A DNA stretch of 64,000 nucleotides from Sanghuangporus weigelae (taxonomy: Eukaryota > Basidiomycota > Agaricomycetes > Hymenochaetales > Hymenochaetaceae): NCBI GenBank assembly GCA_033182465.1, contig CP137324.1, forward strand, positions 434,001 through 498,000, given 5' to 3'. Both the position numbers and the translations under genes were made by a program. Under the pieces are notes generated by a model. That model had not been told where the DNA came from and did not search any database. It saw only the letters and a program-made list of their open reading frames with translations. Position 1 is the first letter of the stretch, and each line of letters begins with the position of its first letter. This document shows, in pieces, positions 1 to 12,012 of this stretch.

Positions 1-1501
1 GTCCTCCCACCTCTGCCAAAAGCATCAAGATTCCGTCCTCCCTTGGACCGGATACGCCAATGTTTCTTCCTTTCTGTTCGTTCAGTCCCAAGTGGAGTTC
101 GATCGCAGAGATGAGTCCATCCACTGACGTTGCCGAATCGCACGGAACAAAGAACCGGTTGCCTTCGTAGCGTTTCTTGACATCTTTGTGATGAAGTAGC
201 TTGTGTGTCAACGATGTCTTGCCTGCGGAAACAATTTAGTTGGCCGCCTTTAAACGTGCGGAAAAAAAGCTGCCTTACCTACACCTCCTGGTCCAAGAAT
301 AGCAATTCGGGCGGCCTTCGGAGATAAAGTGGCTCTGACGAGTTGCTTCAACTCGTCTTCTCGACCGAAGAAAATCTCCGGAGGGGAAGGCAAAGCTCTC
401 GGACGGGATCCATGCTTGTCAGAAGTTCTCAGTGCGCCTGAAGCCGCCAGTCTACGATCATATCCTGATCAAAAACCAACTAGAAGCCTGCAGCAATCAG
501 ATAATACCTTTCAGAGAATTTGAAATCTCTTTGCACTCGCTAGACCCGATCATGATTAAAAGAAGAGTCAGTCGCAATTCAATGAGTGCAACAAAGAGCC
601 GGGGAGAAATCAGAGGGAGGGGAAGAGAGGAAGAACCCACGTGGCCGTTGAATTCCACAACTTCACTGGTAACTGCTGTTCGCTCCAGAATCTGTGCCAT
701 TCTTTGTTCAAATCCAGCAAGCCAAGTACGTATATCAATGAATGACTCCACCTAAAGGAGAAAAGTTAGGATTTGAGAGTGTTTCCCGTATGATTGACAT
801 ACAGCGAACAACTCTAAAGCATCCTCCAATTCAGCGTCACATCTTTTAATAATTTCCCTATCTTTGTCCATTTGTAGGACTCTGCGTAAATAATGGCCCT
901 TGCGATTTGAAAGCTGTTCCATTTCCTGCTGGACATTCATAAACGTCCTTTAAATAAATTCATCAGATTTGTTCTAAAAAGGAGAAGAAGATCACGGACT
1001 TCCCAAGCCTAACAGCTTCATCTGCCAACTCGCCCGAAATGACGCCATCTACCTTCACCAGCTTCCTCTCCAAAGCTTGGCAAAGCTGCGATACTCTTTT
1101 GATGATACGAGAACATTCTTGACGATTTAACGAGGTACCCTTGGACCTTCATCAGAAGAAGGAATAGAGAGAAATAATAGGGAGTTACTTACTTCATAGT
1201 ATTCCATGATAAGCAGGATGATACTGGCAGCACCTTTCAGGTATGGGATATTTGAGGCCTCTCCTAAACGTAAAGCGACACGAGAAGCGAGTAATAGCGT
1301 TGCTCCTCCTGATTCAAACAGATCCCCGCCATGCTTATCGAAGAAACAAGAAAATGCTCTTTCATGTTTCTGATTCTCCGGAGACGAGGTAACGATAGGG
1401 GAAGATTGGGAAAGACGCGCATTTTCTGGTGTGATCGGACTGAAGTGCGTTGACGTCGCTGAAATAGGACTAGTAACGAACGGCTCGGTATCACTGAACA
1501 T
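1..1501 (-). CDS. NLR-like STAND NTPase with MLKL-like N-terminal helical bundle (partial, 3' end off window)
   Basis: Read right to left, a Ser/Pro-rich leader is followed by helices resembling the fungal MLKL/HeLo-like four-helix bundle: 'IPYLKGAASIILLIMEYYE' (about 1190-1250), 'NRQECSRIIKRVSQL' (about 1080-1130), a helix at 800-930 and 'WLAGFEQRMAQIL' (about 690-730). After a linker comes an NTPase start, 'PPEIFFGREDELKQLV', then the Walker A 'ILGPGGVGKTSL', which is split by an intron at about 230-280. Proteins of this build are known in basidiomycetes as signal-transduction NTPases; the N-terminal bundle is thought to act in membrane-directed cell death or incompatibility. The sensor domain (often TPR or WD repeats) would lie left of position 1. 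The chosen ATG at 1501 is the first in frame after an upstream stop, but an extra 5' exon is possible. Family assignment is fairly secure; exact exons are not. Confidence 0.82.
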
Positions 1502-1582
1502 TGGCTCATATTCTTCCACACATGTCTTTCCAGTGCTAGATCTTCTCGTAAAGCTCTTCCTGTCAACTTCAGGGGGTTTCAC

Positions 1583-2531
1583 TAAAGAGCCTCATAGCAA
1601 AACATCAATTTGGCAAACCTGCATCGCGACCTGTGAAGAAAGGAATTAATCTTTGCTGAAAGCCGGATTTCAGCCATTGTTTCTTTCCCGTCGTTTCGGT
1701 AGGAGACTCGACGAGGGTCTTTTGCGTGTCCTTTCGCTGTGCTTGACCATCGCGGTTAGACATGAGGCAAGAGAATACGCCGAGCGATAGGCGTACTGAT
1801 GCAGCACGAAGGTACTGGGAGGGAGTTTACTGAGACGGGGTAAACCTAGCGAGTAGATGTACGTCAGGCATAAGTAGAAGGGTCCTTTAATAAAATGACC
1901 AGACGCCCGAGATAACATATAAGCTTAGCTCGGGAAGTACCCGCGAAGTCGCACATTGATGTTCGCTCTAAAGCCCTATATGTGCGAAAACTCCGTCGCT
2001 GATTCGGTCGCAATACTCTCGACCGTCAGGCCTGTGTTATATTTACTGAGTTTGATGAACCTCCACACTGAGAGGATTCTCGCTCCCCCGTTTCAGACAC
2101 AATAGAAATGCTTGCACGATGTGCTTCTACGGAATGCCTGGCTAGATATAGCCAAACTTTGCCTGCCACCGTTGCCACGTCCAAGCTCCATTAGTTTGAT
2201 GATCACAAAGAAGAACATTTAGGGTAAGAACAGTACGAGAATCTTGTAAGTAAATGAAAGGAACTTCTCCGTTTCACGAGAACGGAGCAATGCATAAACC
2301 GGTCCACCTTCATCGACGGTAGGAAAGACGGTCTTACGGAATATCGACATAGCGGTAGAGACTACATGTAAGTTTAAATGATTATTATATTATATACTCA
2401 GTCTGGTATTTGGGTCCCACGATGCGACGCGTCATGTTTTGTGAGCCCAGTCACACAACGCGTCCCGCCAGTCTTTCCCGTTGATTGCACTCTTGACCAT
2501 CCCTATACTGACTCATCTCACGAACGCAAAA
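1583..2531. other. Intergenic, no gene recognised
   Basis: Short open frames on both strands here have no recognisable domain, start context or splice structure. The right end holds the promoter and 5' leader of SEM1. The left end holds the upstream region of the NLR-like gene, where a missed 5' exon could lie. Confidence 0.5.
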
Positions 2532-3310
2532 ATGTCCTCCAACAATGCATCCTCATCGAAAGACTCGTCGGATAATTTGAAAATCGGCGAAGAGACCACC
2601 GAGAAGCGACCACAGCAAGTGAACGTCCTGGAGGAAGACGATGAGTTTGAGGAGTTCGAGGTGCAGGGTAAGCATGTCCTCTTCTGCTGATAACGTTATC
2701 GATTCTTACTGGGTGATAAACTCTACGATCTTTCGACAATATCAATCGCTGGCTTACATTGGCTTTTAAATTTCCTTTTCTCCCATGGATAGACTGGGAC
2801 GACGCGCAGACAGACCTGGCACATCTAGGAGGTACTGCGCCGGGTGCCGCGAAGTCAGGTGGCGATAAACTTTGGGAAGACAACTGGGATGATGACGATG
2901 TGGAGGACGAATTTAGCGTTCAGCTGCGGTGAGTACGGATGCTTCTCTAATCTACTATTCGCGCCGCAACGCGCCATATGTTCCCCTTGCCCCCTTCCTT
3001 CGTGGCTCCTCGCGTCCCTTTCTCTCTCTACTGTTCCTATCTTGCGGATTCATATCATATTACGTTATACCGGCGGCATTGATGCATCAGAGCTGCTGGA
3101 GTTTGGAATGCCATAAGGGGCCCGCTCTTTGCTAGAGGCCGGACTTTCTCATACTTCCCGAATATTTCGAGAAGGACGTGCTCCGTGATCGGTTTTCCTA
3201 CTCTTGAAGAAACGGTCACTAATAGTACCTTGTCTAGGGGCGAGCTCGTGAAGACCGGCCAAGGAACGGCAGGTGTTCCACCAGCCGCGGCAGACGCCAT
3301 GCAACACTAG
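2532..3310 (+). CDS. SEM1: 26S proteasome lid subunit Sem1/Dss1
   Basis: Three exons (2532-2667, 2793-2928, 3238-3310) give a 114-residue acidic protein. The diagnostic Sem1/Dss1 pattern is clear: 'LEEDDEFEEFEVQDWDDAQ' followed by 'LWEDNWDDDDVEDEFSVQLR', two acidic blocks with conserved Trp residues, then a short C-terminal helix. The family is a small disordered protein that tethers the proteasome lid and also binds BRCA2-type and TREX-2 mRNA export partners. Both junctions preserve phase (D from G|AC, R from CG|G). The second intron is 309 nt, much longer than the usual 50-60 nt in this window. Start ATG is the first in frame, with an A-rich context before it. Confidence 0.96.
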
Positions 3311-3693
3311 GTTCCTTGTGTTTTTGTGAAGCATTAAGCACTCGGTGTCAGAGGTCATCAAAGACAAACCTGTAGATCTGTCCTCGTCTAGAAAACGAAG
3401 GCTTGGCATACATCTTTTACCCCGTTCTGGATATCTCGGATGCTAGCAGTTCACACGGATCCTGGACTCCTGTATCATCAATTGAGTGCGGCATTTATAT
3501 CTGTGTCATTTCAAGATAAGAATCAAGTGGCAAGTTCCGAGAACGCAACGTACAGAATGCATTCCTGGAAATTTCAACTGAACTACTTGACCGTTTCTGA
3601 GTTGAAGCAAAAAATAAAAACGAATAATTGAGCAAACGTGCGTCGGTGACCAGGAGAACACTGATCTTCTGTTATTTCCTGATTTGGGACGGG

Positions 3694-3794
3694 CTATTTT
3701 TATATATTGATGGCTTTCTCTGGATCAGCTTCGGCGTCACCCTGGCCCTATCGAAGCACATGTCAGTTTTGGATCCCTGACAATATATATAAGC
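3694..3794 (+). promoter_or_regulatory. TATA-rich promoter of the GIT1-like transporter
   Basis: Two AT-rich TATA-like tracts, 'tttttatatattg' near 3700 and 'caatatatataagcc' near 3780-3794, lie 90-190 nt before the transporter ATG at 3885. Assignment is by position and sequence only. Confidence 0.45.
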
Positions 3795-3884
3795 CATCCT
3801 TGCCTATCGCAAAATCGAGCTCCTTTCCTTGCTTCCGTCTCTATCTAACCCGGCTTATCGCTTTCACCGTGCGTTTGAAAAGCG

Positions 3885-6018
3885 ATGTCCAACGTCGTCA
3901 AAAAGCCCGGCCTGTCGCAGGTCTCGCTGATCTTCGCGTGAGTCTTCATCTCTACGGATTTGTGCGGAGCTAATGAAAAGGCTGAAAGTTGCGGAACAGC
4001 TTTGTTTTCTGATGGTAAGGAAGTATATTCAAGATAAACCCTTTAAGCTTGACTTACCATATCATCATCGTGTTTGAAGGTTACGCAAACAATATCATTG
4101 GTTCAGGTAAGTAGGATCAAATCGGCTTTCAGGTCAGAACATCAACTCACCGGTCACCCCATAGTCAATACCCGTAAGCCACTTGCGCCCTCGAATTTGC
4201 TATGGGATATGAAATAATCGTTCCTTTTTAGTCTTGAATAGGATTTATGGAACAGATGCCGTCTCCGCACACAATTACTCGAAAACGATCAGCTCCCTGG
4301 CGTTTGCTGGTACCGTTGTTGGCATGCTCACGTTTGGTTATTTATCCGACAAGCTCGGGCGCAAGTTTGGTATGGTGAGTTCACAATTATCATTCTTTTC
4401 TATGTCTTCCACTTGATATATAATCTATTTTACAGATGACAGCCACCGTGATAGTCTTCGTGTTCTCCGGGTTGTCCGCCGCTTCGTCAGGTGCCAACCA
4501 TAGCTTACGTGGGCTGCTGGCGATGCTCAGTGCGATGAGGTATGCTTGATTGCTGTCATTTTGTACTTTTCCTCTGAGGCTTGTGTTTAGATTTCTTCTT
4601 GGAATTGGAATTGGCGCAGAGTATCCATGTGGTTCCGTCGCTGCCTCTGAACAAACTGAGGAAGAAGGTATTGCAAAGAATGCTCAACATCGGTGGTTCG
4701 CTCTCGCAACCAGTGAGATCTATTACAGTCTTTGAAGTGAATTGAATATTAATAACAACCTAGACTCTATGATCGACTTTGGCTTTGTCGTTTCTTCCTT
4801 CGTACCTCTCGTCCTCTTCTGGATGTGAGTGATGATGATGTCTTTGGTTGTCTTGATCTAACATAGGTTTCCTTAGCTTCGGCGAGAACCATCTGCGAGC
4901 TGTATGGAGAATCTCCCTTGGTCTTGGTATGATCCCCGCTGCACTTGTCTTTATTTGGCGATTGCGTATGGAGGAGCCTACTCGATATAAGAAGGATTCT
5001 ATGAAACGGGCTCGAATTCCCTATTGGTTGATCGTGAAACGCTACTGGGTAGGCCTTACGGCGATCTGTCTCACTTGGTTCCTTTACGATTTCATCGTTT
5101 ATCCGGTATTATATTTAACTTATATTCTCTTCCCCTGACTGATAATCTCTACGTGATAAGTTTGGCATCTATAGTTCGACCGTTGTCAACAAGTTTGTAT
5201 CATTATTTTCTTATCATCGCAGGGAATTTCTAACGTATTCGTTTAGTATCACAGGAGGATCTGGCTCTCTTACTGTCGTTTTTGGATGGAACGTTGTGAT
5301 CAACTTGTTCTACATGCCAGGTACCATTGGTGGTGCATTCATCGTCGACTACCTCGGTCCAAAGTACACTATGATCCTTGGGCTCATTTCTCAAGCCATC
5401 ATCGGATTCATCATGAGCGGGCTTTATGTCACCTTGACGGAGCATGTTGCGGCCTTCGCCGTCGTGTACGGGATCTTCCTCGCCCTCGGAGAAGTCGGTG
5501 AGTCAAAGAGACCGAGTCTACCGGGTTTCGTAATTCCCCATCTTTGTCTCTTCAGGGCCCGGAAACTGCTTAGGAATGCTGGCAGCTAAGAGCGGACCTA
5601 CTGCGGTTCGTGGCCAGTATTACGGCATCGCCGCTGCTGTTGGAAAAGTTGGAGCTTTCGTAGGCACCTGGGCGTTCCCTCCAATGATTAAAGGTTTGTT
5701 TCACTCTTCTATTAATAAGCGCTCTCGACCACTAACAGTTGATTTCGTTTAGCTTTTGGCGGACCAGACTCCACCCGCGGGAACACTGGTCCATTCTGGG
5801 TTGGCTCTGGACTGGCCATATTCTCTGCACTCATAACGTTCGTCTTCATCCGACCGTTGTCTGCAGACGGGATGGCCAAAGAAGACAGAGAGTTCCGTGC
5901 CTACCTTGAAGCGCATGGCTGGGATACCTCTCAGATGGGTGATGGGAGCGAGTTGGTCTCCAGTGCTTCTGATTATGATGACCAGGATAGTGTCGAGAAA
6001 GAGAAGCAGTCTGCATAA
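3885..6018 (+). CDS. MFS transporter, glycerophosphodiester/phosphate permease GIT1-like
   Basis: I resolve 13 exons: 3885-3937, 3989-4014, 4080-4106, 4165-4173, 4232-4374, 4436-4539, 4591-4712, 4764-4824, 4877-5105, 5161-5192, 5247-5497, 5556-5693, 5753-6018. They sum to 1461 nt (486 residues plus stop). MFS marks are visible: '[17 protein letters not shown]' in the first helix, the loop 2-3 motif '[13 protein letters not shown]', '[12 protein letters not shown]' in helix 4, '[16 protein letters not shown]' in helix 7, and 'LGEVGPGNC'. The 'SDGY' and 'YDFIVYPFGIYSS' motifs resemble the fungal GIT1/phosphate:H+ symporter branch, which imports glycerophosphoinositol or related phosphodiesters at the plasma membrane; substrate is inferred. 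Exon 4 is only 9 nt. The acidic tail ends '[13 protein letters not shown]'. Confidence 0.87.
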
Positions 6019-6346
6019 TGTTACGAATCCCGGGACCTTCCTATGTTTCATGTTCTTCTGCGATGTTATCTAATGACTTTTTGCTTTGAAATATTCGCTT
6101 TGTGCTGAGATGGATCAGACCCAGATTTCTCTGCTGTATTTAGCTATAGATGTCGATAACGATATTTACGGTTTCAATTAACCAGAAGTCTTATGCAAGT
6201 GAAACTTAAAAAATAGATCATTACTGAGCTGGGCATAATCAATAGAAGAGTTCCTGACTCGAAGTATAGGGAGGCATATAAGGTAGCGAAGGGCAGATAT
6301 CTGTAAGGCTCAACAAATCATCGAATGATATTCCTTTAAACATGAG

Positions 6347-7167
6347 CTATTCAGATGCATATTCTGTACCACGGCAACGATGGAAACTCACCCCCTGACA
6401 ATCCTCCAAGAATTTATTGAATTTCCTGAGTAAATCAACGGCGGATTTTCCACGTTTCGCTTTAAAGACTTCGCCACCACAATCATACGCTACTAGAGTC
6501 TTCCCTCTCAGTCGTACCTCGTCACTTTTGAGGAACATATGCAACCATTTCATATCCTCTTCCTCCGATGCGAGATCGGATTCAGACTTCCGCGCTACCT
6601 TGGAAGGCTTGGATGGACCGGAGGAGGATTCTTCCAGCGGTCGTTTATGACCCGCAGATAAATAAGTGTTCTCTTTGTTGGAGCTGCTTTGGGCAAGGAT
6701 TATGCGGAGGAAGTCGGCCTCGGTGATCAATGTCGCGCCGTGCTCGGTGAATTTCTTCATATTCTGAGTGGTACCTTTCCCGCCCATGACGACATATTGA
6801 GTACGGGCGATTATTGCGAGCGTTACTTCTCTGAGATGCCGCTCTTATTAGGCATGTACTTTTCCTACTTGGTTGCTGCGATGGGGCTGGCTTACCCTCC
6901 GTTTGCCCTGCACAGCTCTTCGGCTGCCTCCGTTGTCATCGTGAGCCAAGTGCCTCGGAACGCGAACGTCGTGCCTGCTAGAATGCTGCTTCGCGGAAGA
7001 CGCGAGATGCTCTTTGTCGAAGAGACAGACGCACTGCTGGGTATATGCATGGTCGATGCAGTACGCATTCTCTGCGCAGTTATCGACTGTGAGTGTGATG
7101 CAGACATGGCCGGAGGAGAATCTTTATCACTTGTAACGTCAATGACGCCGGTGTTTCTGTGGGCCAT
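6347..7167 (-). CDS. BRCT-domain protein
   Basis: Two exons: 7167-6896 and 6830-6347, joined through acceptor CTCAG so that '...CRANGG' runs into 'EVTLAIIARTQYVVMGG'. The joined region is a single BRCT fold: 'LAGTTFAFRGTWLTMTTEAA' (strand 1, helix 1), a Gly-Gly turn, 'VTLAIIARTQYVVMGGKGT' (strands 2-3), and 'HGATLITEADFLRIIL' (strand 4, helix 3). This matches the single-BRCT type seen in replication and repair factors such as RFC1. The N-terminus is Ser/Thr-rich; a basic patch 'SGPSKPSKVARKSESD' may be a nuclear signal; the C-terminus 'DMKWLHMFLKSDEVRL' onward is unrecognised. About 250 residues. Specific function unknown. The last codons may include a missed small intron near 6390. Confidence 0.75.
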
Positions 7168-7547
7168 CTCTCCTGTGTCAGTAAGCAGTAGCAGAAGTCG
7201 AGCAACTGGAACGCATGATCATTCACAGCAACCTTCTACGAGTCATGTGATAGACGCGTCGCGACGCGTCACAATAATATTCACGCGCGTCAGCTTCCTT
7301 TTCACTCGGGATGAACCGTCATCACGATCCAAGTTGTCTCAAGCACATCAAAACACTTGCATTACATCTGAAGCATAACAGGTAGTACGACCATCTGACC
7401 CTCCTCTGCCCCACAACATCTATAGATCTTCTACTCGACTTCACATTGCTCTGACCGACCGCGTAGACAGGATCGTGTAAGTTAATTCACTGTACTGTAC
7501 CAGCAGGTAAGGGTCTATACTATGGCATATTGTGCACTATGCTCACC

Positions 7548-7718
7548 TCAAGGACAATGACAATTTGGTCCTGCGCTGAAAGTAACCCCAGGAGCGCATA
7601 CGACGTCGCACTGAATTGGTACTGTGCCATCAGTAGGCATCGCGGCGGGGGTGGCCACAGCTAGGCTCAAGCTGGCAAAGAACGCAGCGGCGAAGGCAGT
7701 AAAAGTGGCGAATTTCAT
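7548..7718 (-). CDS. Small secreted Cys peptide, dispersed member of the CxCP family
   Basis: A 56-residue protein: signal peptide of about 23 residues (Met-Lys-Phe, hydrophobic core, 'LAVATPAA'), then a short mature part with 'CDVVCAPGVTFSAGPNCHCP' ending at the stop. It belongs to the family found as an array at 42.6-51.4 kb; the closest is the 46.7-46.9 kb gene ('CDFVCPPGV...CHCP'). A TATA box lies 72 nt upstream. One base after the TGA stop is a strong splice donor, GTGAGC, so a 3'-UTR intron of about 54 nt is likely. Family function is unknown; secretion is inferred from the N-terminus. Too short for many gene finders. Confidence 0.75.
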   Translation of the reverse strand: MKFATFTAFAAAFFASLSLAVATPAAMPTDGTVPIQCDVVCAPGVTFSAGPNCHCP

Positions 7719-7782
7719 TCTGTAGGATGTGCTGGATGACTTAGCGTATTTCGCTTGACTGAGAGACCTTCAGATGCTCCCA

Positions 7783-7790
7783 GTTTTATA
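7783..7790 (-). promoter_or_regulatory. TATA box of the 7.5-kb peptide gene
   Basis: TATAAAAC on the minus strand, 72 nt before the ATG at 7718, the same spacing as in several array members. Confidence 0.6.
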
Positions 7791-9094
7791 CCTTTCGCCA
7801 CATTGCGTCTCTGGCGAAAACAGGTACTCCGCTAGGCTTGTCAGAAATCTCTCCATTTCACCGCCGGGCGGACGGAAAACAAATCATGAAACATGTTCGA
7901 CCGAATGCACTCGCTAGTCATCGGAGACCCTCGACAAACCAGGCACCGGATCCCGTTAATCACACCGGGACACTCCTTTTTGAGACCGAGAAGAGGAGGG
8001 GAATGATTGGAGAAGGTTGCTTCCTCTTGTGTTGTCCTCCTTGCCGAGCATTCCCATCAATACCATCAAAATGTTCCCGAAATATGTCGAATCGCCGAAT
8101 AGACCGTCCAACACGGACTCTTCCACACAGGTCGACCTGGCCGTACTTGTGAAAGTAGACTAATACGCAAAAGCGCAGGGTAATGAAGTAAGACGGCACG
8201 TTCGACGGAATGCATTTCGATATGTTGCTGACTTGACTCATAAGCCCCACTGAATTTGCTTCCTCAGTAATATCGTTGGGTACAATCAGACCTAACGGGC
8301 ATCGTGTCTTTTATTTATCCGACCTGAAATTACTGCTTACTTTCCGTATTAGAAGAGCACAACGAATATCCTCGTATTCATCCGCGCAGGTCTGTGGCTT
8401 GAGTACCTTGCATGTTTTCTGCAGAGATGAAGACCTAGACATTCTCTCCTCTGCCGTGTCTACGGATTGAGAGCTTCCTTAGAGCTTCTCCCACAGTTTA
8501 CCGATCCGAGTCACCCTCTTTCATAAAGCAAGAGAAGAAATAATATGTTTGACTGAATTCGGCATGGATGATGAACGGTGCGACTTAGCAGCTTCCATGT
8601 TCTCTGTTGTCTACTTGCTTGCTCACTTCATCAAAGAGAGAAGTGTTTCCCGTGACATCGTTCGTTATTGCGCTCAATCATTTCAGGACGGAATTTAAGT
8701 GGATACAAGTACTAAACACGCTTCACTATAAGAGAACACCGATCAGACTCGCCGGCTGTTACAAGCGATTTGGATAAACCATGTCAATCATCATCGAAGT
8801 TCATCAGATTCAAAAAACGAAAAGCGGCAGGAGACCAGCTCGAAGTGGCCTTATACAGTAGATCTTGCGATATCTCTTCGCAACATGATTTTCCGTCTAG
8901 TGTAAGTGTTGCTTTTACACTCTGGAGGATGCTAGAATTTGAAAAGAAACGAGAGAAACAGAAAAAATGGCTCGACTCCTATTTGTCCGATTATGTAACG
9001 AGAAACACATGATCACCATCCATGACTGTTTGCAATTTCCTCGTCTTCGTCTTCCAATATTATTGTCTATCAAACACGTTCGTCGACGTGAAAA
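7791..9094. other. Intergenic, no gene recognised
   Basis: Several overlapping open frames of 60-105 codons occur on both strands, but none has a recognisable domain or splice structure. The left part is the far promoter of the peptide gene and the right end the leader of the 9.1-kb gene. Confidence 0.45.
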
Positions 9095-12012
9095 ATGGCA
9101 GCGACAGCCTCTTCATCGATGTTGAACGCCCCTAATCCTGCGCCTTACACGTTCTCTGCACCGTCGTCTCCTCAAATCAACACACGTCTGAGACCACCAG
9201 GAACTCCAGGTGCACCAGCACCGACTTTTAAGCCACCAGCGCACAAACATGCACACCATCTTCATTCGATTCCGCCACGTGAGAAGTCGACTCGTACTCT
9301 AATACTCGACTATCTTCTGTGGGTTCATGCGCGGACCCGCCTGCAGCAAGCACGCGCAGAACTTGGTATGACTGTCAACGGAGACGCCTTATTGGACATC
9401 GGAGAAAGTCCAATGAGTGTGGGTATTGGAATGGATATCGATAAGGAACCTGCTGTTCTATCGTCAATTGATCAAGACGGAATGAGCGACGGAGAGGATG
9501 TTCTCAACATTAAATTTGGAGCGACGAACCAAGAGCGGAATGAGCGTTCCCCCGCGGAGGATCAGCATGGAGCAGCGCAGAATTTGCAACTTGCCCATGC
9601 GTTGCGACTCCGCGCAGACGGGGTGGAAAAAGTCCTGATTGCTATGTTGGACCAGCCTCCCGAGGTTCAACCTCCGTACTCGGACGAAGATGCGCCCCGT
9701 ACTCCTCCTGCAATACACGGCGTCGGCGAGCATTTCTTCCCGAATGGGGTGCGCTTTCGATTGGCTCTTAGCACTCTTGTCAACGACCTTTTCGCTCGCG
9801 ATACGCCTACTCCACTAGCTCCACGTACTTCAAACACTCCTGCATTTCAAGCACGTACTTCTCAGACGCCATTGGGCACGCCACTCGTTGGTCCAGTCTC
9901 AAATGCGAGCAGACCTGCTCCAGGTTCGATAATCTTGCCTTCGCCTGCCCTCAAGGCTCGAAGAGATGATGATATCCTCGATAACGGACTGCCTACATGT
10001 CTCCTGCCTCTCGCTTTGATTTCAAGCTTCTCTATAACATCTGACCGTCCGGTAGCAGGTGCAACATCCTTGCCGAGTTTCTCGTCATTTACGCGCTCGA
10101 ATACAAGCCCTACCTCCGACAGACTTCCTCCGATTATCTCTGCGGAGGGTTCTTCCGGGCCTCAGGTACGTTTATCCTTACAAAGTGCCTTGAGACCAGT
10201 TGGGATATCCGTGCACATGAATGCCGCCCTTATTCCGAAGGCCAGCATGTGTATTCCGACTTGAGAAGCATTTCCTTCTGGTCTCACTGAGAATAGTTGC
10301 ACGGATGTCCTAATTGGTTATTTTCCGAATGAACCTAGTGTATTTAAAATACATGCTGACGCCATGTACTCGCATAGCAGTCTTCGCCGCCAGGTCCCCG
10401 CCGAGCAGCAGGTCGGGTTCTCAGCTTATACGAAGCTGGAACAGATCCGGCTACAGCAAATTCTCCTCCTTCTCTCCGATGTCCACGTCATCTCCACCAC
10501 AGGTGCCAAATTTGTGCTCCTGCACAAGTAACAGCACTTAGCGCAGGAACAGGTCCTTCTTTCTATTCAACCGGGGCTTCTCCCGCAAGTCCCAATCAGA
10601 CGCGTTCAGCTATCATAATGGGAAGCAACGGGAAGAACAAATTACCAGGTGGATCGCCAATGGCGACTGGACTGGCATCGTGGAAAACCGGCGCTGGTAT
10701 CGGTGCTGGTCTTGTCGGTCCCGGGATCGAAGGGACTGTACTGCGTCGTCGTACCATCTCGCATCATGCAACTTCACATCCCTCCGCCAAGGACGTTGGA
10801 CTCTGCTCCCAAGGCGGAAAGTTGGCTGAGCTCATTCCTCGCTTTCTCCGCCTGAGTGCGTTAGTCGCTGTAGAGCTTGGGCGGGAAGCAAAGGAAAAGG
10901 AGGACGAGTCAATACGTCTCGGAGAGAAGCGCCCAGCTTCTACGGCTGGACGAGAACCCGAGGAGGAGCGGGATCGAGAAGATGATGTCGCCAGCACGAC
11001 ATCATCCAGCCATCCAAAGCAGCCATCAGTCCTCAAGTCCTATGAGACATCACCTTATCTGTTTTCTTTATCCTTCCGACCCACTCGCGAATGGTATGGA
11101 ATACTCGCTGGATTTCTTACACGCGCAGTGCTTGAAGGTTATTTGAGCCGCGGTTGGAAGGGCCCATTGGGTATGGAGTGTCTACTTGGCGTAGGACTCG
11201 GGCTCGGTCCGTTCATGCCGGGTGTAAAAGGTAGATTAGTGTTGTCGCAATGAATTGTTCAGTGAACTTACTTTTATCTTATGCAGAACCTGATGACGAC
11301 GAGTTTATTCATCTTGATCCCGATGAATGCCCATCACTTGCCGATGCTGCAAAAATCCTCTTCCCATATCTCTGTCGGCAGGTTAAAGCAAGCGATGGAC
11401 CAGAGGCGGCATACGAACTCGAGATGCTGCAGCGTATTTCTGAAGTAAGTATTGTATTAGTTGGACGCGGGGACACGGGTGATAACTGAGAAACGTTATT
11501 ATATACTGGCGCTTTAGTTTTTGACAATACCGAGTTCTACACCCGACCTTTCGACTCACTTTGAAGATCTGGCTTATAAATTTCCGAGCGAGCCTGTTGA
11601 GCGAGCCGCAGTTAGATTCTGTGAAGCAGTCGCACGTTGGAGAGGACTGCCAGAGCTTGCTAATGTGAGATCGGGTGATGCTTCCCCTATTTTACAAAGG
11701 TGCTTATTCCCTCGATCTACTGCACAGTACAGGAAGCCGAGCCAGACGATGTCACAAGAGACTGCTCCATCATCTACTCCAACTATGTCCGTTGATTCTC
11801 CCATACAGTCCACTTCTGCTGGTTCACAAACGGTGCCTCCACCGAATAAGCCGACTATCGAGAAATACTTTACGAAAGGTCTGCCTTTGCTCCCTACTCT
11901 GATGAACAAGAGGCGGAGATCGAATGCTTCCAAACCTCCGTCATCCGAATCGAGACAGAGACGACCCCATTTCGAAATCTCAGACGACTGGACTGGTCCT
12001 TACGGTGTTTAG
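9095..12012 (+). CDS. Conserved-looking hypothetical protein, multi-exon
   Basis: Exon 1 opens at an ATG with the context gaaaaATGG and runs open for about 1.07 kb, to a GTACGT donor near 10166. Coding resumes in blocks at about 10308-10500 ('GYFPNEPSVFKIHADAMY', 'KLEQIRLQQILLLL'), 10530-11230 ('PTREWYGILAGFLTRAVLEG'), 11286-11443 ('EPDDDEFIHLDPDECPSLAD') and 11517-12012, ending 'EISDDWTGPYGV'. The N-terminus is Pro/Ala/Ser-rich and low-complexity, with an acidic patch; 'FFPNGVRFRLALSTLVNDLFAR' and the later blocks look folded and helical. I do not recognise the family. No signal peptide. Splice sites between 10166 and 10610 are uncertain, so the exact protein is not defined. Confidence 0.7.

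Noticed and set aside
7838-8470. Overlapping ORFs of 60-105 codons upstream of the 9.1-kb gene
   Set aside because: No domain, no splice logic and no biased composition; open by chance.
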